Positions 45,001 to 61,123 are shown, counted from the first letter of the stretch. The stretch is DNA of 64,000 nucleotides from Mastigias papua (GCA_964019165.1 OZ025271.1:16772459-16836458), one strand, 5' to 3'. The notes: generated by a model from the letters alone, not told the origin. Numbers and translations: made by a program.

Positions 45001-48000
45001 TGCTTCATACAACATTGTTTAACGGGGGAGGGGATGCTATAGCTCATCTATAGCGTAAATCATAGCAAGTGTTCCAAGACTTTTGGCAGGCATTGTCTGA
45101 ATTTTATATTCGAACCTATACGATACAGCCGTACAACCTGTCCCAAACATGGGGTAATTGAGGGCGCTGATTTCATTTCCGCTGACGAAATCTCAATTAG
45201 GTAACACCTTACCGAGATACTGGCAGGGGGCTTGACAAATCCCCTAAATTCAATGATGATTATGATGTCATGTTTCTTTGCTAATGAATTGTAAATGAAG
45301 GAAGTAAATTCACAAATGAAACAGATAGTCAACCTCTCTACCAGCATATGAAAAGAAGATATCGACTTGATTACACCTTTTCTTTGTGTATTTCGATAAT
45401 AGAGTTGCGGAGTCGTTTACCTATAATTGATCTTACAGTAGCAACAATGCATCATTGTCTAAGCAATAGGTAAGCTTTAGGGCTTCAATCAAGTATTGAC
45501 TGGCGCATTGCATCTGTTTTCTGTTTTATTTGATTTTTAACTCAAGCTGATCAGCTAGATCTGCCATGGGGATTTAAAGCATAGCCATGTATAGATAAAT
45601 ATACATATAAAAATATAAGTATAAATAAATATATAGAAATATAGGCAAATACCTTTATATATAAATATACATTTATACAAATATATATAAATATGTATGA
45701 ATAAATATATATATTTATATATATGTTGATACCTATATTAATATCTATATGTTCATATACACGATATATATATAATGAAGGGGGTGCGTTCCTCTGCTTT
45801 TCCTTGTGCGAATGTGCCTACTTTAGAAGGAGCCCGATCCACGAATGTTACAGGTATAGAACCCCTCTTCTTAGTATCGAGGCTACTGACTTGCATAATG
45901 ACTGACGTCATGGCCGACTATCTCAACGGTCTACACAACGGTCTACAAACTTTGGAAAATGAAAATAAATGTTATGGTAGAGATTTCGACATTGAGAACT
46001 ATGCACAAGATAGCTTTTCTAACGAGTATTTCACCTGCAATAGATTGCGTACAGTTATTGTACCATTGCCGAGGAAAAGATGAAAACGTCAACGGTCTAC
46101 ACTTTTTGTGAAATAGTTTAATACTAGGTCAAATTTATTTTCAAAAAAGTGTAGACCGTTGAGATATTTGCTAATTTTGCTGAAAATGCTCATTATTCGG
46201 CAGAGACTACACAACATGCACAAACTAGCACATAAAGCACAACGTTTGGGAACCATTTTTGGGGTAATACTTCTCACTGGAAGGGACAGTGGGAGTTATA
46301 GAAAGTGTAGACCGTTGTAGACCGTTGCTCGTAGCCATTGTGTACAAAGATGAACTCATGCGAAGCGTGCAAACTGCGAAGGACAATTACGTGTCTATGG
46401 AGTTGATGACATAGTTATTGTAGTAGTAATGTTGCGCAACAATATTCACAGGATATAGCTGCTTTCTGGCTTTGAATATCAACATCGTGCTTGAAATCGG
46501 AAAGTTGTCCAGGAACAGTGATGATTTCTAATGATTTCTATTTCCCGATCGTCAATAACTGAGCGATATTCGGGCGTTTGGTGGGGTAAGATGGAAGTAT
46601 CTTTGTGTCCTCTCTAATAGCAAAGCATATAAAAAAGGTAACTGCCAGTTTTATGCTGCTTCATACACTGCACTGATTGAATATAACTCCTGATGCTGTA
46701 ACAGACTGAAAGGATTGGAATATTGCAGGGGAGAACTTGTTTCTGCCTACTACCTCAGTGCCAGCGTTACTGTAGGCAATTAAATAAGCTTTGTTCACAC
46801 TATTCCTGCATAGTTATAAGGACATTGCAGTGTCATGAGAGTCTGAAATAGTCTTCTACGCTTACTATTAAAGTTTTCTTAACTGGTACAATATGGAAAT
46901 GCGGTAAAATATAAATATTCAGCTTTGTAACGGCTCAGCTTTTATCCCCCATCTCATGAGAGGACAGATTTCGCTTCCAGTTCATGTAGCTCAGGTTGTT
47001 ATTTAAAAGGCAATTCTTTGAGCGCAAAAGTTGCAGGCTCGAAACTTCCTACATAATTTTAATGATATATAAAGAATAAGGTTTACTTATTATCAGTTAC
47101 ACTTACCTCACTTGTACTAGTAATGTACTGCAATGTATACATTTTTAGATACCCCAATGACATAAAAACGTATAACTTGTTTATTTATTTTCTCTGCTGT
47201 TTATCTAAGAATTCTACCCATATGTCCGATATATGCTAATAATATGAAGAGGAGATGATCGCAGTGCATTTCAATTATTTTTGACAGCATTTGTACTATA
47301 GTTGAAATTTCTAGACATTTTGCTGAATTTTCGTCAATAAACTGCATATAAAGACATCACATTAGCACGAAAGCTAATGATCCCGTGGAGATATGGCTCT
47401 GATTTCGCTAAAAATGAAATCAGCACCCTCGAAAACCTATTAGTATGATCCATCGTTGGAACTCTACCTGTCCTCCTTAAATATGAGATTCAGACAATGC
47501 CTGCCAAAAGTAGTTGGAACACCACACAATTGTATAGATTTCCGACTCCTGCCGCTTCTCCTTGACACCACTTAAAATGTAGACCCCCTCCCCCCCTGAA
47601 ACAATGTTGATTCGATAGCGGAGACCAGTAGCTTTAAAAACAGGCATCACTTTTGGCCTTCGAGTTGCCCATATTTGCTTCATACAACATTGTTTAACGG
47701 GGGAGGGGATGCTATAGCTCATCTATAGCGTAAATCATAGCAAGTGTTCCAAGACTTTTGGCAGGCATTGTCTGAATTTTATATTCGAACCTATACGATA
47801 CAGCCGTACAACCTGTCCCAAACATGGGGTAATTGAGGGCGCTGATTTCATTTCCGCTGACGAAATCTCAATTAGGTAACACCTTACCGAGATACTGGCA
47901 GGGGGCTTGACAAATCCCCTAAATTCAATGATGATTATGATGTCATGTTTCTTTGCTAATGAATTGTAAATGAAGGAAGTAAATTCACAAATGAAACAGA

Positions 48001-51000
48001 TAGTCAACCTCTCTACCAGCATATGAAAAGAAGATATCGACTTGATTACACCTTTTCTTTGTGTATTTCGATAATAGAGTTGCGGAGTCGTTTACCTATA
48101 ATTGATCTTACAGTAGCAACAATGCATCATTGTCTAAGCAATAGGTAAGCTTTAGGGCTTCAATCAAGTATTGACTGGCGCATTGCATCTGTTTTCTGTT
48201 TTATTTGATTTTTAACTCAAGCTGATCAGCTAGATCTGCCATGGGGATTTAAAGCATAGCCATGTATAGATAAATATACATATAAAAATATAAGTATAAA
48301 TAAATATATAGAAATATAGGCAAATACCTTTATATATAAATATACATTTATACAAATATATATAAATATGTATGAATAAATATATATATTTATATATATG
48401 TTGATACCTATATTAATATCTATATGTTCATATACACGATATATATATAATGAAGGGGGTGCGTTCCTCTGCTTTTCCTTGTGCGAATGTGCCTACTTTA
48501 GAAGGAGCCCGATCCACGAATGTTACAGGTATAGAACCCCTCTTCTTAGTATCGAGGCTACTGACTTGCATAATGACTGACGTCATGGCCGACTATCTCA
48601 ACGGTCTACACAACGGTCTACAAACTTTGGAAAATGAAAATAAATGTTATGGTAGAGATTTCGACATTGAGAACTATGCACAAGATAGCTTTTCTAACGA
48701 GTATTTCACCTGCAATAGATTGCGTACAGTTATTGTACCATTGCCGAGGAAAAGATGAAAACGTCAACGGTCTACACTTTTTGTGAAATAGTTTAATACT
48801 AGGTCAAATTTATTTTCAAAAAAGTGTAGACCGTTGAGATATTTGCTAATTTTGCTGAAAATGCTCATTATTCGGCAGAGACTACACAACATGCACAAAC
48901 TAGCACATAAAGCACAACGTTTGGGAACCATTTTTGGGGTAATACTTCTCACTGGAAGGGACAGTGGGAGTTATAGAAAGTGTAGACCGTTGTAGACCGT
49001 TGCTCGTAGCCATTGTGTACAAAGATGAACTCATGCGAAGCGTGCAAACTGCGAAGGACAATTACGTGTCTATGGAGTTGATGACATAGTTATTGTAGTA
49101 GTAATGTTGCGCAACAATATTCACAGGATATAGCTGCTTTCTGGCTTTGAATATCAACATCGTGCTTGAAATCGGAAAGTTGTCCAGGAACAGTGATGAT
49201 TTCTAATGATTTCTATTTCCCGATCGTCAATAACTGAGCGATATTCGGGCGTTTGGTGGGGTAAGATGGAAGTATCTTTGTGTCCTCTCTAATAGCAAAG
49301 CATATAAAAAAGGTAACTGCCAGTTTTATGCTGCTTCATACACTGCACTGATTGAATATAACTCCTGATGCTGTAACAGACTGAAAGGATTGGAATATTG
49401 CAGGGGAGAACTTGTTTCTGCCTACTACCTCAGTGCCAGCGTTACTGTAGGCAATTAAATAAGCTTTGTTCACACTATTCCTGCATAGTTATAAGGACAT
49501 TGCAGTGTCATGAGAGTCTGAAATAGTCTTCTACGCTTACTATTAAAGTTTTCTTAACTGGTACAATATGGAAATGCGGTAAAATATAAATATTCAGCTT
49601 TGTAACGGCTCAGCTTTTATCCCCCATCTCATGAGAGGACAGATTTCGCTTCCAGTTCATGTAGCTCAGGTTGTTATTTAAAAGGCAATTCTTTGAGCGC
49701 AAAAGTTGCAGGCTCGAAACTTCCTACATAATTTTAATGATATATAAAGAATAAGGTTTACTTATTATCAGTTACACTTACCTCACTTGTACTAGTAATG
49801 TACTGCAATGTATACATTTTTAGATACCCCAATGACATAAAAACGTATAACTTGTTTATTTATTTTCTCTGCTGTTTATCTAAGAATTCTACCCATATGT
49901 CCGATATATGCTAATAATATGAAGAGGAGATGATCGCAGTGCATTTCAATTATTTTTGACAGCATTTGTACTATAGTTGAAATTTCTAGACATTTTGCTG
50001 AATTTTCGTCAATAAACTGCATATAAAGACATCACATTAGCACGAAAGCTAATGATCCCGTGGAGATATGGCTCTGATTTCGCTAAAAATGAAATCAGCA
50101 CCCTCGAAAACCTATTAGTATGATCCATCGTTGGAACTCTACCTGTCCTCCTTAAATATGAGATTCAGACAATGCCTGCCAAAAGTAGTTGGAACACCAC
50201 ACAATTGTATAGATTTCCGACTCCTGCCGCTTCTCCTTGACACCACTTAAAATGTAGACCCCCTCCCCCCCTGAAACAATGTTGATTCGATAGCGGAGAC
50301 CAGTAGCTTTAAAAACAGGCATCACTTTTGGCCTTCGAGTTGCCCATATTTGCTTCATACAACATTGTTTAACGGGGGAGGGGATGCTATAGCTCATCTA
50401 TAGCGTAAATCATAGCAAGTGTTCCAAGACTTTTGGCAGGCATTGTCTGAATTTTATATTCGAACCTATACGATACAGCCGTACAACCTGTCCCAAACAT
50501 GGGGTAATTGAGGGCGCTGATTTCATTTCCGCTGACGAAATCTCAATTAGGTAACACCTTACCGAGATACTGGCAGGGGGCTTGACAAATCCCCTAAATT
50601 CAATGATGATTATGATGTCATGTTTCTTTGCTAATGAATTGTAAATGAAGGAAGTAAATTCACAAATGAAACAGATAGTCAACCTCTCTACCAGCATATG
50701 AAAAGAAGATATCGACTTGATTACACCTTTTCTTTGTGTATTTCGATAATAGAGTTGCGGAGTCGTTTACCTATAATTGATCTTACAGTAGCAACAATGC
50801 ATCATTGTCTAAGCAATAGGTAAGCTTTAGGGCTTCAATCAAGTATTGACTGGCGCATTGCATCTGTTTTCTGTTTTATTTGATTTTTAACTCAAGCTGA
50901 TCAGCTAGATCTGCCATGGGGATTTAAAGCATAGCCATGTATAGATAAATATACATATAAAAATATAAGTATAAATAAATATATAGAAATATAGGCAAAT

Positions 51001-54000
51001 ACCTTTATATATAAATATACATTTATACAAATATATATAAATATGTATGAATAAATATATATATTTATATATATGTTGATACCTATATTAATATCTATAT
51101 GTTCATATACACGATATATATATAATGAAGGGGGTGCGTTCCTCTGCTTTTCCTTGTGCGAATGTGCCTACTTTAGAAGGAGCCCGATCCACGAATGTTA
51201 CAGGTATAGAACCCCTCTTCTTAGTATCGAGGCTACTGACTTGCATAATGACTGACGTCATGGCCGACTATCTCAACGGTCTACACAACGGTCTACAAAC
51301 TTTGGAAAATGAAAATAAATGTTATGGTAGAGATTTCGACATTGAGAACTATGCACAAGATAGCTTTTCTAACGAGTATTTCACCTGCAATAGATTGCGT
51401 ACAGTTATTGTACCATTGCCGAGGAAAAGATGAAAACGTCAACGGTCTACACTTTTTGTGAAATAGTTTAATACTAGGTCAAATTTATTTTCAAAAAAGT
51501 GTAGACCGTTGAGATATTTGCTAATTTTGCTGAAAATGCTCATTATTCGGCAGAGACTACACAACATGCACAAACTAGCACATAAAGCACAACGTTTGGG
51601 AACCATTTTTGGGGTAATACTTCTCACTGGAAGGGACAGTGGGAGTTATAGAAAGTGTAGACCGTTGTAGACCGTTGCTCGTAGCCATTGTGTACAAAGA
51701 TGAACTCATGCGAAGCGTGCAAACTGCGAAGGACAATTACGTGTCTATGGAGTTGATGACATAGTTATTGTAGTAGTAATGTTGCGCAACAATATTCACA
51801 GGATATAGCTGCTTTCTGGCTTTGAATATCAACATCGTGCTTGAAATCGGAAAGTTGTCCAGGAACAGTGATGATTTCTAATGATTTCTATTTCCCGATC
51901 GTCAATAACTGAGCGATATTCGGGCGTTTGGTGGGGTAAGATGGAAGTATCTTTGTGTCCTCTCTAATAGCAAAGCATATAAAAAAGGTAACTGCCAGTT
52001 TTATGCTGCTTCATACACTGCACTGATTGAATATAACTCCTGATGCTGTAACAGACTGAAAGGATTGGAATATTGCAGGGGAGAACTTGTTTCTGCCTAC
52101 TACCTCAGTGCCAGCGTTACTGTAGGCAATTAAATAAGCTTTGTTCACACTATTCCTGCATAGTTATAAGGACATTGCAGTGTCATGAGAGTCTGAAATA
52201 GTCTTCTACGCTTACTATTAAAGTTTTCTTAACTGGTACAATATGGAAATGCGGTAAAATATAAATATTCAGCTTTGTAACGGCTCAGCTTTTATCCCCC
52301 ATCTCATGAGAGGACAGATTTCGCTTCCAGTTCATGTAGCTCAGGTTGTTATTTAAAAGGCAATTCTTTGAGCGCAAAAGTTGCAGGCTCGAAACTTCCT
52401 ACATAATTTTAATGATATATAAAGAATAAGGTTTACTTATTATCAGTTACACTTACCTCACTTGTACTAGTAATGTACTGCAATGTATACATTTTTAGAT
52501 ACCCCAATGACATAAAAACGTATAACTTGTTTATTTATTTTCTCTGCTGTTTATCTAAGAATTCTACCCATATGTCCGATATATGCTAATAATATGAAGA
52601 GGAGATGATCGCAGTGCATTTCAATTATTTTTGACAGCATTTGTACTATAGTTGAAATTTCTAGACATTTTGCTGAATTTTCGTCAATAAACTGCATATA
52701 AAGACATCACATTAGCACGAAAGCTAATGATCCCGTGGAGATATGGCTCTGATTTCGCTAAAAATGAAATCAGCACCCTCGAAAACCTATTAGTATGATC
52801 CATCGTTGGAACTCTACCTGTCCTCCTTAAATATGAGATTCAGACAATGCCTGCCAAAAGTAGTTGGAACACCACACAATTGTATAGATTTCCGACTCCT
52901 GCCGCTTCTCCTTGACACCACTTAAAATGTAGACCCCCTCCCCCCCTGAAACAATGTTGATTCGATAGCGGAGACCAGTAGCTTTAAAAACAGGCATCAC
53001 TTTTGGCCTTCGAGTTGCCCATATTTGCTTCATACAACATTGTTTAACGGGGGAGGGGATGCTATAGCTCATCTATAGCGTAAATCATAGCAAGTGTTCC
53101 AAGACTTTTGGCAGGCATTGTCTGAATTTTATATTCGAACCTATACGATACAGCCGTACAACCTGTCCCAAACATGGGGTAATTGAGGGCGCTGATTTCA
53201 TTTCCGCTGACGAAATCTCAATTAGGTAACACCTTACCGAGATACTGGCAGGGGGCTTGACAAATCCCCTAAATTCAATGATGATTATGATGTCATGTTT
53301 CTTTGCTAATGAATTGTAAATGAAGGAAGTAAATTCACAAATGAAACAGATAGTCAACCTCTCTACCAGCATATGAAAAGAAGATATCGACTTGATTACA
53401 CCTTTTCTTTGTGTATTTCGATAATAGAGTTGCGGAGTCGTTTACCTATAATTGATCTTACAGTAGCAACAATGCATCATTGTCTAAGCAATAGGTAAGC
53501 TTTAGGGCTTCAATCAAGTATTGACTGGCGCATTGCATCTGTTTTCTGTTTTATTTGATTTTTAACTCAAGCTGATCAGCTAGATCTGCCATGGGGATTT
53601 AAAGCATAGCCATGTATAGATAAATATACATATAAAAATATAAGTATAAATAAATATATAGAAATATAGGCAAATACCTTTATATATAAATATACATTTA
53701 TACAAATATATATAAATATGTATGAATAAATATATATATTTATATATATGTTGATACCTATATTAATATCTATATGTTCATATACACGATATATATATAA
53801 TGAAGGGGGTGCGTTCCTCTGCTTTTCCTTGTGCGAATGTGCCTACTTTAGAAGGAGCCCGATCCACGAATGTTACAGGTATAGAACCCCTCTTCTTAGT
53901 ATCGAGGCTACTGACTTGCATAATGACTGACGTCATGGCCGACTATCTCAACGGTCTACACAACGGTCTACAAACTTTGGAAAATGAAAATAAATGTTAT

Positions 54001-57000
54001 GGTAGAGATTTCGACATTGAGAACTATGCACAAGATAGCTTTTCTAACGAGTATTTCACCTGCAATAGATTGCGTACAGTTATTGTACCATTGCCGAGGA
54101 AAAGATGAAAACGTCAACGGTCTACACTTTTTGTGAAATAGTTTAATACTAGGTCAAATTTATTTTCAAAAAAGTGTAGACCGTTGAGATATTTGCTAAT
54201 TTTGCTGAAAATGCTCATTATTCGGCAGAGACTACACAACATGCACAAACTAGCACATAAAGCACAACGTTTGGGAACCATTTTTGGGGTAATACTTCTC
54301 ACTGGAAGGGACAGTGGGAGTTATAGAAAGTGTAGACCGTTGTAGACCGTTGCTCGTAGCCATTGTGTACAAAGATGAACTCATGCGAAGCGTGCAAACT
54401 GCGAAGGACAATTACGTGTCTATGGAGTTGATGACATAGTTATTGTAGTAGTAATGTTGCGCAACAATATTCACAGGATATAGCTGCTTTCTGGCTTTGA
54501 ATATCAACATCGTGCTTGAAATCGGAAAGTTGTCCAGGAACAGTGATGATTTCTAATGATTTCTATTTCCCGATCGTCAATAACTGAGCGATATTCGGGC
54601 GTTTGGTGGGGTAAGATGGAAGTATCTTTGTGTCCTCTCTAATAGCAAAGCATATAAAAAAGGTAACTGCCAGTTTTATGCTGCTTCATACACTGCACTG
54701 ATTGAATATAACTCCTGATGCTGTAACAGACTGAAAGGATTGGAATATTGCAGGGGAGAACTTGTTTCTGCCTACTACCTCAGTGCCAGCGTTACTGTAG
54801 GCAATTAAATAAGCTTTGTTCACACTATTCCTGCATAGTTATAAGGACATTGCAGTGTCATGAGAGTCTGAAATAGTCTTCTACGCTTACTATTAAAGTT
54901 TTCTTAACTGGTACAATATGGAAATGCGGTAAAATATAAATATTCAGCTTTGTAACGGCTCAGCTTTTATCCCCCATCTCATGAGAGGACAGATTTCGCT
55001 TCCAGTTCATGTAGCTCAGGTTGTTATTTAAAAGGCAATTCTTTGAGCGCAAAAGTTGCAGGCTCGAAACTTCCTACATAATTTTAATGATATATAAAGA
55101 ATAAGGTTTACTTATTATCAGTTACACTTACCTCACTTGTACTAGTAATGTACTGCAATGTATACATTTTTAGATACCCCAATGACATAAAAACGTATAA
55201 CTTGTTTATTTATTTTCTCTGCTGTTTATCTAAGAATTCTACCCATATGTCCGATATATGCTAATAATATGAAGAGGAGATGATCGCAGTGCATTTCAAT
55301 TATTTTTGACAGCATTTGTACTATAGTTGAAATTTCTAGACATTTTGCTGAATTTTCGTCAATAAACTGCATATAAAGACATCACATTAGCACGAAAGCT
55401 AATGATCCCGTGGAGATATGGCTCTGATTTCGCTAAAAATGAAATCAGCACCCTCGAAAACCTATTAGTATGATCCATCGTTGGAACTCTACCTGTCCTC
55501 CTTAAATATGAGATTCAGACAATGCCTGCCAAAAGTAGTTGGAACACCACACAATTGTATAGATTTCCGACTCCTGCCGCTTCTCCTTGACACCACTTAA
55601 AATGTAGACCCCCTCCCCCCCTGAAACAATGTTGATTCGATAGCGGAGACCAGTAGCTTTAAAAACAGGCATCACTTTTGGCCTTCGAGTTGCCCATATT
55701 TGCTTCATACAACATTGTTTAACGGGGGAGGGGATGCTATAGCTCATCTATAGCGTAAATCATAGCAAGTGTTCCAAGACTTTTGGCAGGCATTGTCTGA
55801 ATTTTATATTCGAACCTATACGATACAGCCGTACAACCTGTCCCAAACATGGGGTAATTGAGGGCGCTGATTTCATTTCCGCTGACGAAATCTCAATTAG
55901 GTAACACCTTACCGAGATACTGGCAGGGGGCTTGACAAATCCCCTAAATTCAATGATGATTATGATGTCATGTTTCTTTGCTAATGAATTGTAAATGAAG
56001 GAAGTAAATTCACAAATGAAACAGATAGTCAACCTCTCTACCAGCATATGAAAAGAAGATATCGACTTGATTACACCTTTTCTTTGTGTATTTCGATAAT
56101 AGAGTTGCGGAGTCGTTTACCTATAATTGATCTTACAGTAGCAACAATGCATCATTGTCTAAGCAATAGGTAAGCTTTAGGGCTTCAATCAAGTATTGAC
56201 TGGCGCATTGCATCTGTTTTCTGTTTTATTTGATTTTTAACTCAAGCTGATCAGCTAGATCTGCCATGGGGATTTAAAGCATAGCCATGTATAGATAAAT
56301 ATACATATAAAAATATAAGTATAAATAAATATATAGAAATATAGGCAAATACCTTTATATATAAATATACATTTATACAAATATATATAAATATGTATGA
56401 ATAAATATATATATTTATATATATGTTGATACCTATATTAATATCTATATGTTCATATACACGATATATATATAATGAAGGGGGTGCGTTCCTCTGCTTT
56501 TCCTTGTGCGAATGTGCCTACTTTAGAAGGAGCCCGATCCACGAATGTTACAGGTATAGAACCCCTCTTCTTAGTATCGAGGCTACTGACTTGCATAATG
56601 ACTGACGTCATGGCCGACTATCTCAACGGTCTACACAACGGTCTACAAACTTTGGAAAATGAAAATAAATGTTATGGTAGAGATTTCGACATTGAGAACT
56701 ATGCACAAGATAGCTTTTCTAACGAGTATTTCACCTGCAATAGATTGCGTACAGTTATTGTACCATTGCCGAGGAAAAGATGAAAACGTCAACGGTCTAC
56801 ACTTTTTGTGAAATAGTTTAATACTAGGTCAAATTTATTTTCAAAAAAGTGTAGACCGTTGAGATATTTGCTAATTTTGCTGAAAATGCTCATTATTCGG
56901 CAGAGACTACACAACATGCACAAACTAGCACATAAAGCACAACGTTTGGGAACCATTTTTGGGGTAATACTTCTCACTGGAAGGGACAGTGGGAGTTATA

Positions 57001-60000
57001 GAAAGTGTAGACCGTTGTAGACCGTTGCTCGTAGCCATTGTGTACAAAGATGAACTCATGCGAAGCGTGCAAACTGCGAAGGACAATTACGTGTCTATGG
57101 AGTTGATGACATAGTTATTGTAGTAGTAATGTTGCGCAACAATATTCACAGGATATAGCTGCTTTCTGGCTTTGAATATCAACATCGTGCTTGAAATCGG
57201 AAAGTTGTCCAGGAACAGTGATGATTTCTAATGATTTCTATTTCCCGATCGTCAATAACTGAGCGATATTCGGGCGTTTGGTGGGGTAAGATGGAAGTAT
57301 CTTTGTGTCCTCTCTAATAGCAAAGCATATAAAAAAGGTAACTGCCAGTTTTATGCTGCTTCATACACTGCACTGATTGAATATAACTCCTGATGCTGTA
57401 ACAGACTGAAAGGATTGGAATATTGCAGGGGAGAACTTGTTTCTGCCTACTACCTCAGTGCCAGCGTTACTGTAGGCAATTAAATAAGCTTTGTTCACAC
57501 TATTCCTGCATAGTTATAAGGACATTGCAGTGTCATGAGAGTCTGAAATAGTCTTCTACGCTTACTATTAAAGTTTTCTTAACTGGTACAATATGGAAAT
57601 GCGGTAAAATATAAATATTCAGCTTTGTAACGGCTCAGCTTTTATCCCCCATCTCATGAGAGGACAGATTTCGCTTCCAGTTCATGTAGCTCAGGTTGTT
57701 ATTTAAAAGGCAATTCTTTGAGCGCAAAAGTTGCAGGCTCGAAACTTCCTACATAATTTTAATGATATATAAAGAATAAGGTTTACTTATTATCAGTTAC
57801 ACTTACCTCACTTGTACTAGTAATGTACTGCAATGTATACATTTTTAGATACCCCAATGACATAAAAACGTATAACTTGTTTATTTATTTTCTCTGCTGT
57901 TTATCTAAGAATTCTACCCATATGTCCGATATATGCTAATAATATGAAGAGGAGATGATCGCAGTGCATTTCAATTATTTTTGACAGCATTTGTACTATA
58001 GTTGAAATTTCTAGACATTTTGCTGAATTTTCGTCAATAAACTGCATATAAAGACATCACATTAGCACGAAAGCTAATGATCCCGTGGAGATATGGCTCT
58101 GATTTCGCTAAAAATGAAATCAGCACCCTCGAAAACCTATTAGTATGATCCATCGTTGGAACTCTACCTGTCCTCCTTAAATATGAGATTCAGACAATGC
58201 CTGCCAAAAGTAGTTGGAACACCACACAATTGTATAGATTTCCGACTCCTGCCGCTTCTCCTTGACACCACTTAAAATGTAGACCCCCTCCCCCCCTGAA
58301 ACAATGTTGATTCGATAGCGGAGACCAGTAGCTTTAAAAACAGGCATCACTTTTGGCCTTCGAGTTGCCCATATTTGCTTCATACAACATTGTTTAACGG
58401 GGGAGGGGATGCTATAGCTCATCTATAGCGTAAATCATAGCAAGTGTTCCAAGACTTTTGGCAGGCATTGTCTGAATTTTATATTCGAACCTATACGATA
58501 CAGCCGTACAACCTGTCCCAAACATGGGGTAATTGAGGGCGCTGATTTCATTTCCGCTGACGAAATCTCAATTAGGTAACACCTTACCGAGATACTGGCA
58601 GGGGGCTTGACAAATCCCCTAAATTCAATGATGATTATGATGTCATGTTTCTTTGCTAATGAATTGTAAATGAAGGAAGTAAATTCACAAATGAAACAGA
58701 TAGTCAACCTCTCTACCAGCATATGAAAAGAAGATATCGACTTGATTACACCTTTTCTTTGTGTATTTCGATAATAGAGTTGCGGAGTCGTTTACCTATA
58801 ATTGATCTTACAGTAGCAACAATGCATCATTGTCTAAGCAATAGGTAAGCTTTAGGGCTTCAATCAAGTATTGACTGGCGCATTGCATCTGTTTTCTGTT
58901 TTATTTGATTTTTAACTCAAGCTGATCAGCTAGATCTGCCATGGGGATTTAAAGCATAGCCATGTATAGATAAATATACATATAAAAATATAAGTATAAA
59001 TAAATATATAGAAATATAGGCAAATACCTTTATATATAAATATACATTTATACAAATATATATAAATATGTATGAATAAATATATATATTTATATATATG
59101 TTGATACCTATATTAATATCTATATGTTCATATACACGATATATATATAATGAAGGGGGTGCGTTCCTCTGCTTTTCCTTGTGCGAATGTGCCTACTTTA
59201 GAAGGAGCCCGATCCACGAATGTTACAGGTATAGAACCCCTCTTCTTAGTATCGAGGCTACTGACTTGCATAATGACTGACGTCATGGCCGACTATCTCA
59301 ACGGTCTACACAACGGTCTACAAACTTTGGAAAATGAAAATAAATGTTATGGTAGAGATTTCGACATTGAGAACTATGCACAAGATAGCTTTTCTAACGA
59401 GTATTTCACCTGCAATAGATTGCGTACAGTTATTGTACCATTGCCGAGGAAAAGATGAAAACGTCAACGGTCTACACTTTTTGTGAAATAGTTTAATACT
59501 AGGTCAAATTTATTTTCAAAAAAGTGTAGACCGTTGAGATATTTGCTAATTTTGCTGAAAATGCTCATTATTCGGCAGAGACTACACAACATGCACAAAC
59601 TAGCACATAAAGCACAACGTTTGGGAACCATTTTTGGGGTAATACTTCTCACTGGAAGGGACAGTGGGAGTTATAGAAAGTGTAGACCGTTGTAGACCGT
59701 TGCTCGTAGCCATTGTGTACAAAGATGAACTCATGCGAAGCGTGCAAACTGCGAAGGACAATTACGTGTCTATGGAGTTGATGACATAGTTATTGTAGTA
59801 GTAATGTTGCGCAACAATATTCACAGGATATAGCTGCTTTCTGGCTTTGAATATCAACATCGTGCTTGAAATCGGAAAGTTGTCCAGGAACAGTGATGAT
59901 TTCTAATGATTTCTATTTCCCGATCGTCAATAACTGAGCGATATTCGGGCGTTTGGTGGGGTAAGATGGAAGTATCTTTGTGTCCTCTCTAATAGCAAAG

Positions 60001-61123
60001 CATATAAAAAAGGTAACTGCCAGTTTTATGCTGCTTCATACACTGCACTGATTGAATATAACTCCTGATGCTGTAACAGACTGAAAGGATTGGAATATTG
60101 CAGGGGAGAACTTGTTTCTGCCTACTACCTCAGTGCCAGCGTTACTGTAGGCAATTAAATAAGCTTTGTTCACACTATTCCTGCATAGTTATAAGGACAT
60201 TGCAGTGTCATGAGAGTCTGAAATAGTCTTCTACGCTTACTATTAAAGTTTTCTTAACTGGTACAATATGGAAATGCGGTAAAATATAAATATTCAGCTT
60301 TGTAACGGCTCAGCTTTTATCCCCCATCTCATGAGAGGACAGATTTCGCTTCCAGTTCATGTAGCTCAGGTTGTTATTTAAAAGGCAATTCTTTGAGCGC
60401 AAAAGTTGCAGGCTCGAAACTTCCTACATAATTTTAATGATATATAAAGAATAAGGTTTACTTATTATCAGTTACACTTACCTCACTTGTACTAGTAATG
60501 TACTGCAATGTATACATTTTTAGATACCCCAATGACATAAAAACGTATAACTTGTTTATTTATTTTCTCTGCTGTTTATCTAAGAATTCTACCCATATGT
60601 CCGATATATGCTAATAATATGAAGAGGAGATGATCGCAGTGCATTTCAATTATTTTTGACAGCATTTGTACTATAGTTGAAATTTCTAGACATTTTGCTG
60701 AATTTTCGTCAATAAACTGCATATAAAGACATCACATTAGCACGAAAGCTAATGATCCCGTGGAGATATGGCTCTGATTTCGCTAAAAATGAAATCAGCA
60801 CCCTCGAAAACCTATTAGTATGATCCATCGTTGGAACTCTACCTGTCCTCCTTAAATATGAGATTCAGACAATGCCTGCCAAAAGTAGTTGGAACACCAC
60901 ACAATTGTATAGATTTCCGACTCCTGCCGCTTCTCCTTGACACCACTTAAAATGTAGACCCCCTCCCCCCCTGAAACAATGTTGATTCGATAGCGGAGAC
61001 CAGTAGCTTTAAAAACAGGCATCACTTTTGGCCTTCGAGTTGCCCATATTTGCTTCATACAACATTGTTTAACGGGGGAGGGGATGCTATAGCTCATCTA
61101 TAGCGTAAATCATAGCAAGTGTT

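Larger units (their letters stand above)
36795..61123. repeat. Tandem array of a 2,675-bp unit, nine copies plus 254 bp
   Basis: Units start at 36795, 39470, 42145, 44820, 47495, 50170, 52845, 55520 and 58195. A tenth begins at 60870 and runs into the gap. Spacing is exactly 2,675 bp each time. The copies look identical apart from rare substitutions, for example T to G near 42284 in the third copy. Each unit is a 276-bp MITE followed by a 2,399-bp spacer. The spacer holds an AT-rich tract, a 404-bp nested element, short hairpins and a tRNA-like relic. Small open frames recur in every copy (up to 102 codons) but match nothing I know. The array's left edge coincides with the MITE terminus next to TA. 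The real copy number is unknown because of the gap. Confidence 0.95.

Noticed and set aside
36795..61123. CRISPR-like or satellite-type regular array
   Set aside because: The unit is 2,675 bp with a MITE at its head. There are no short repeats with unique spacers, and the context is a spliced eukaryotic genome.
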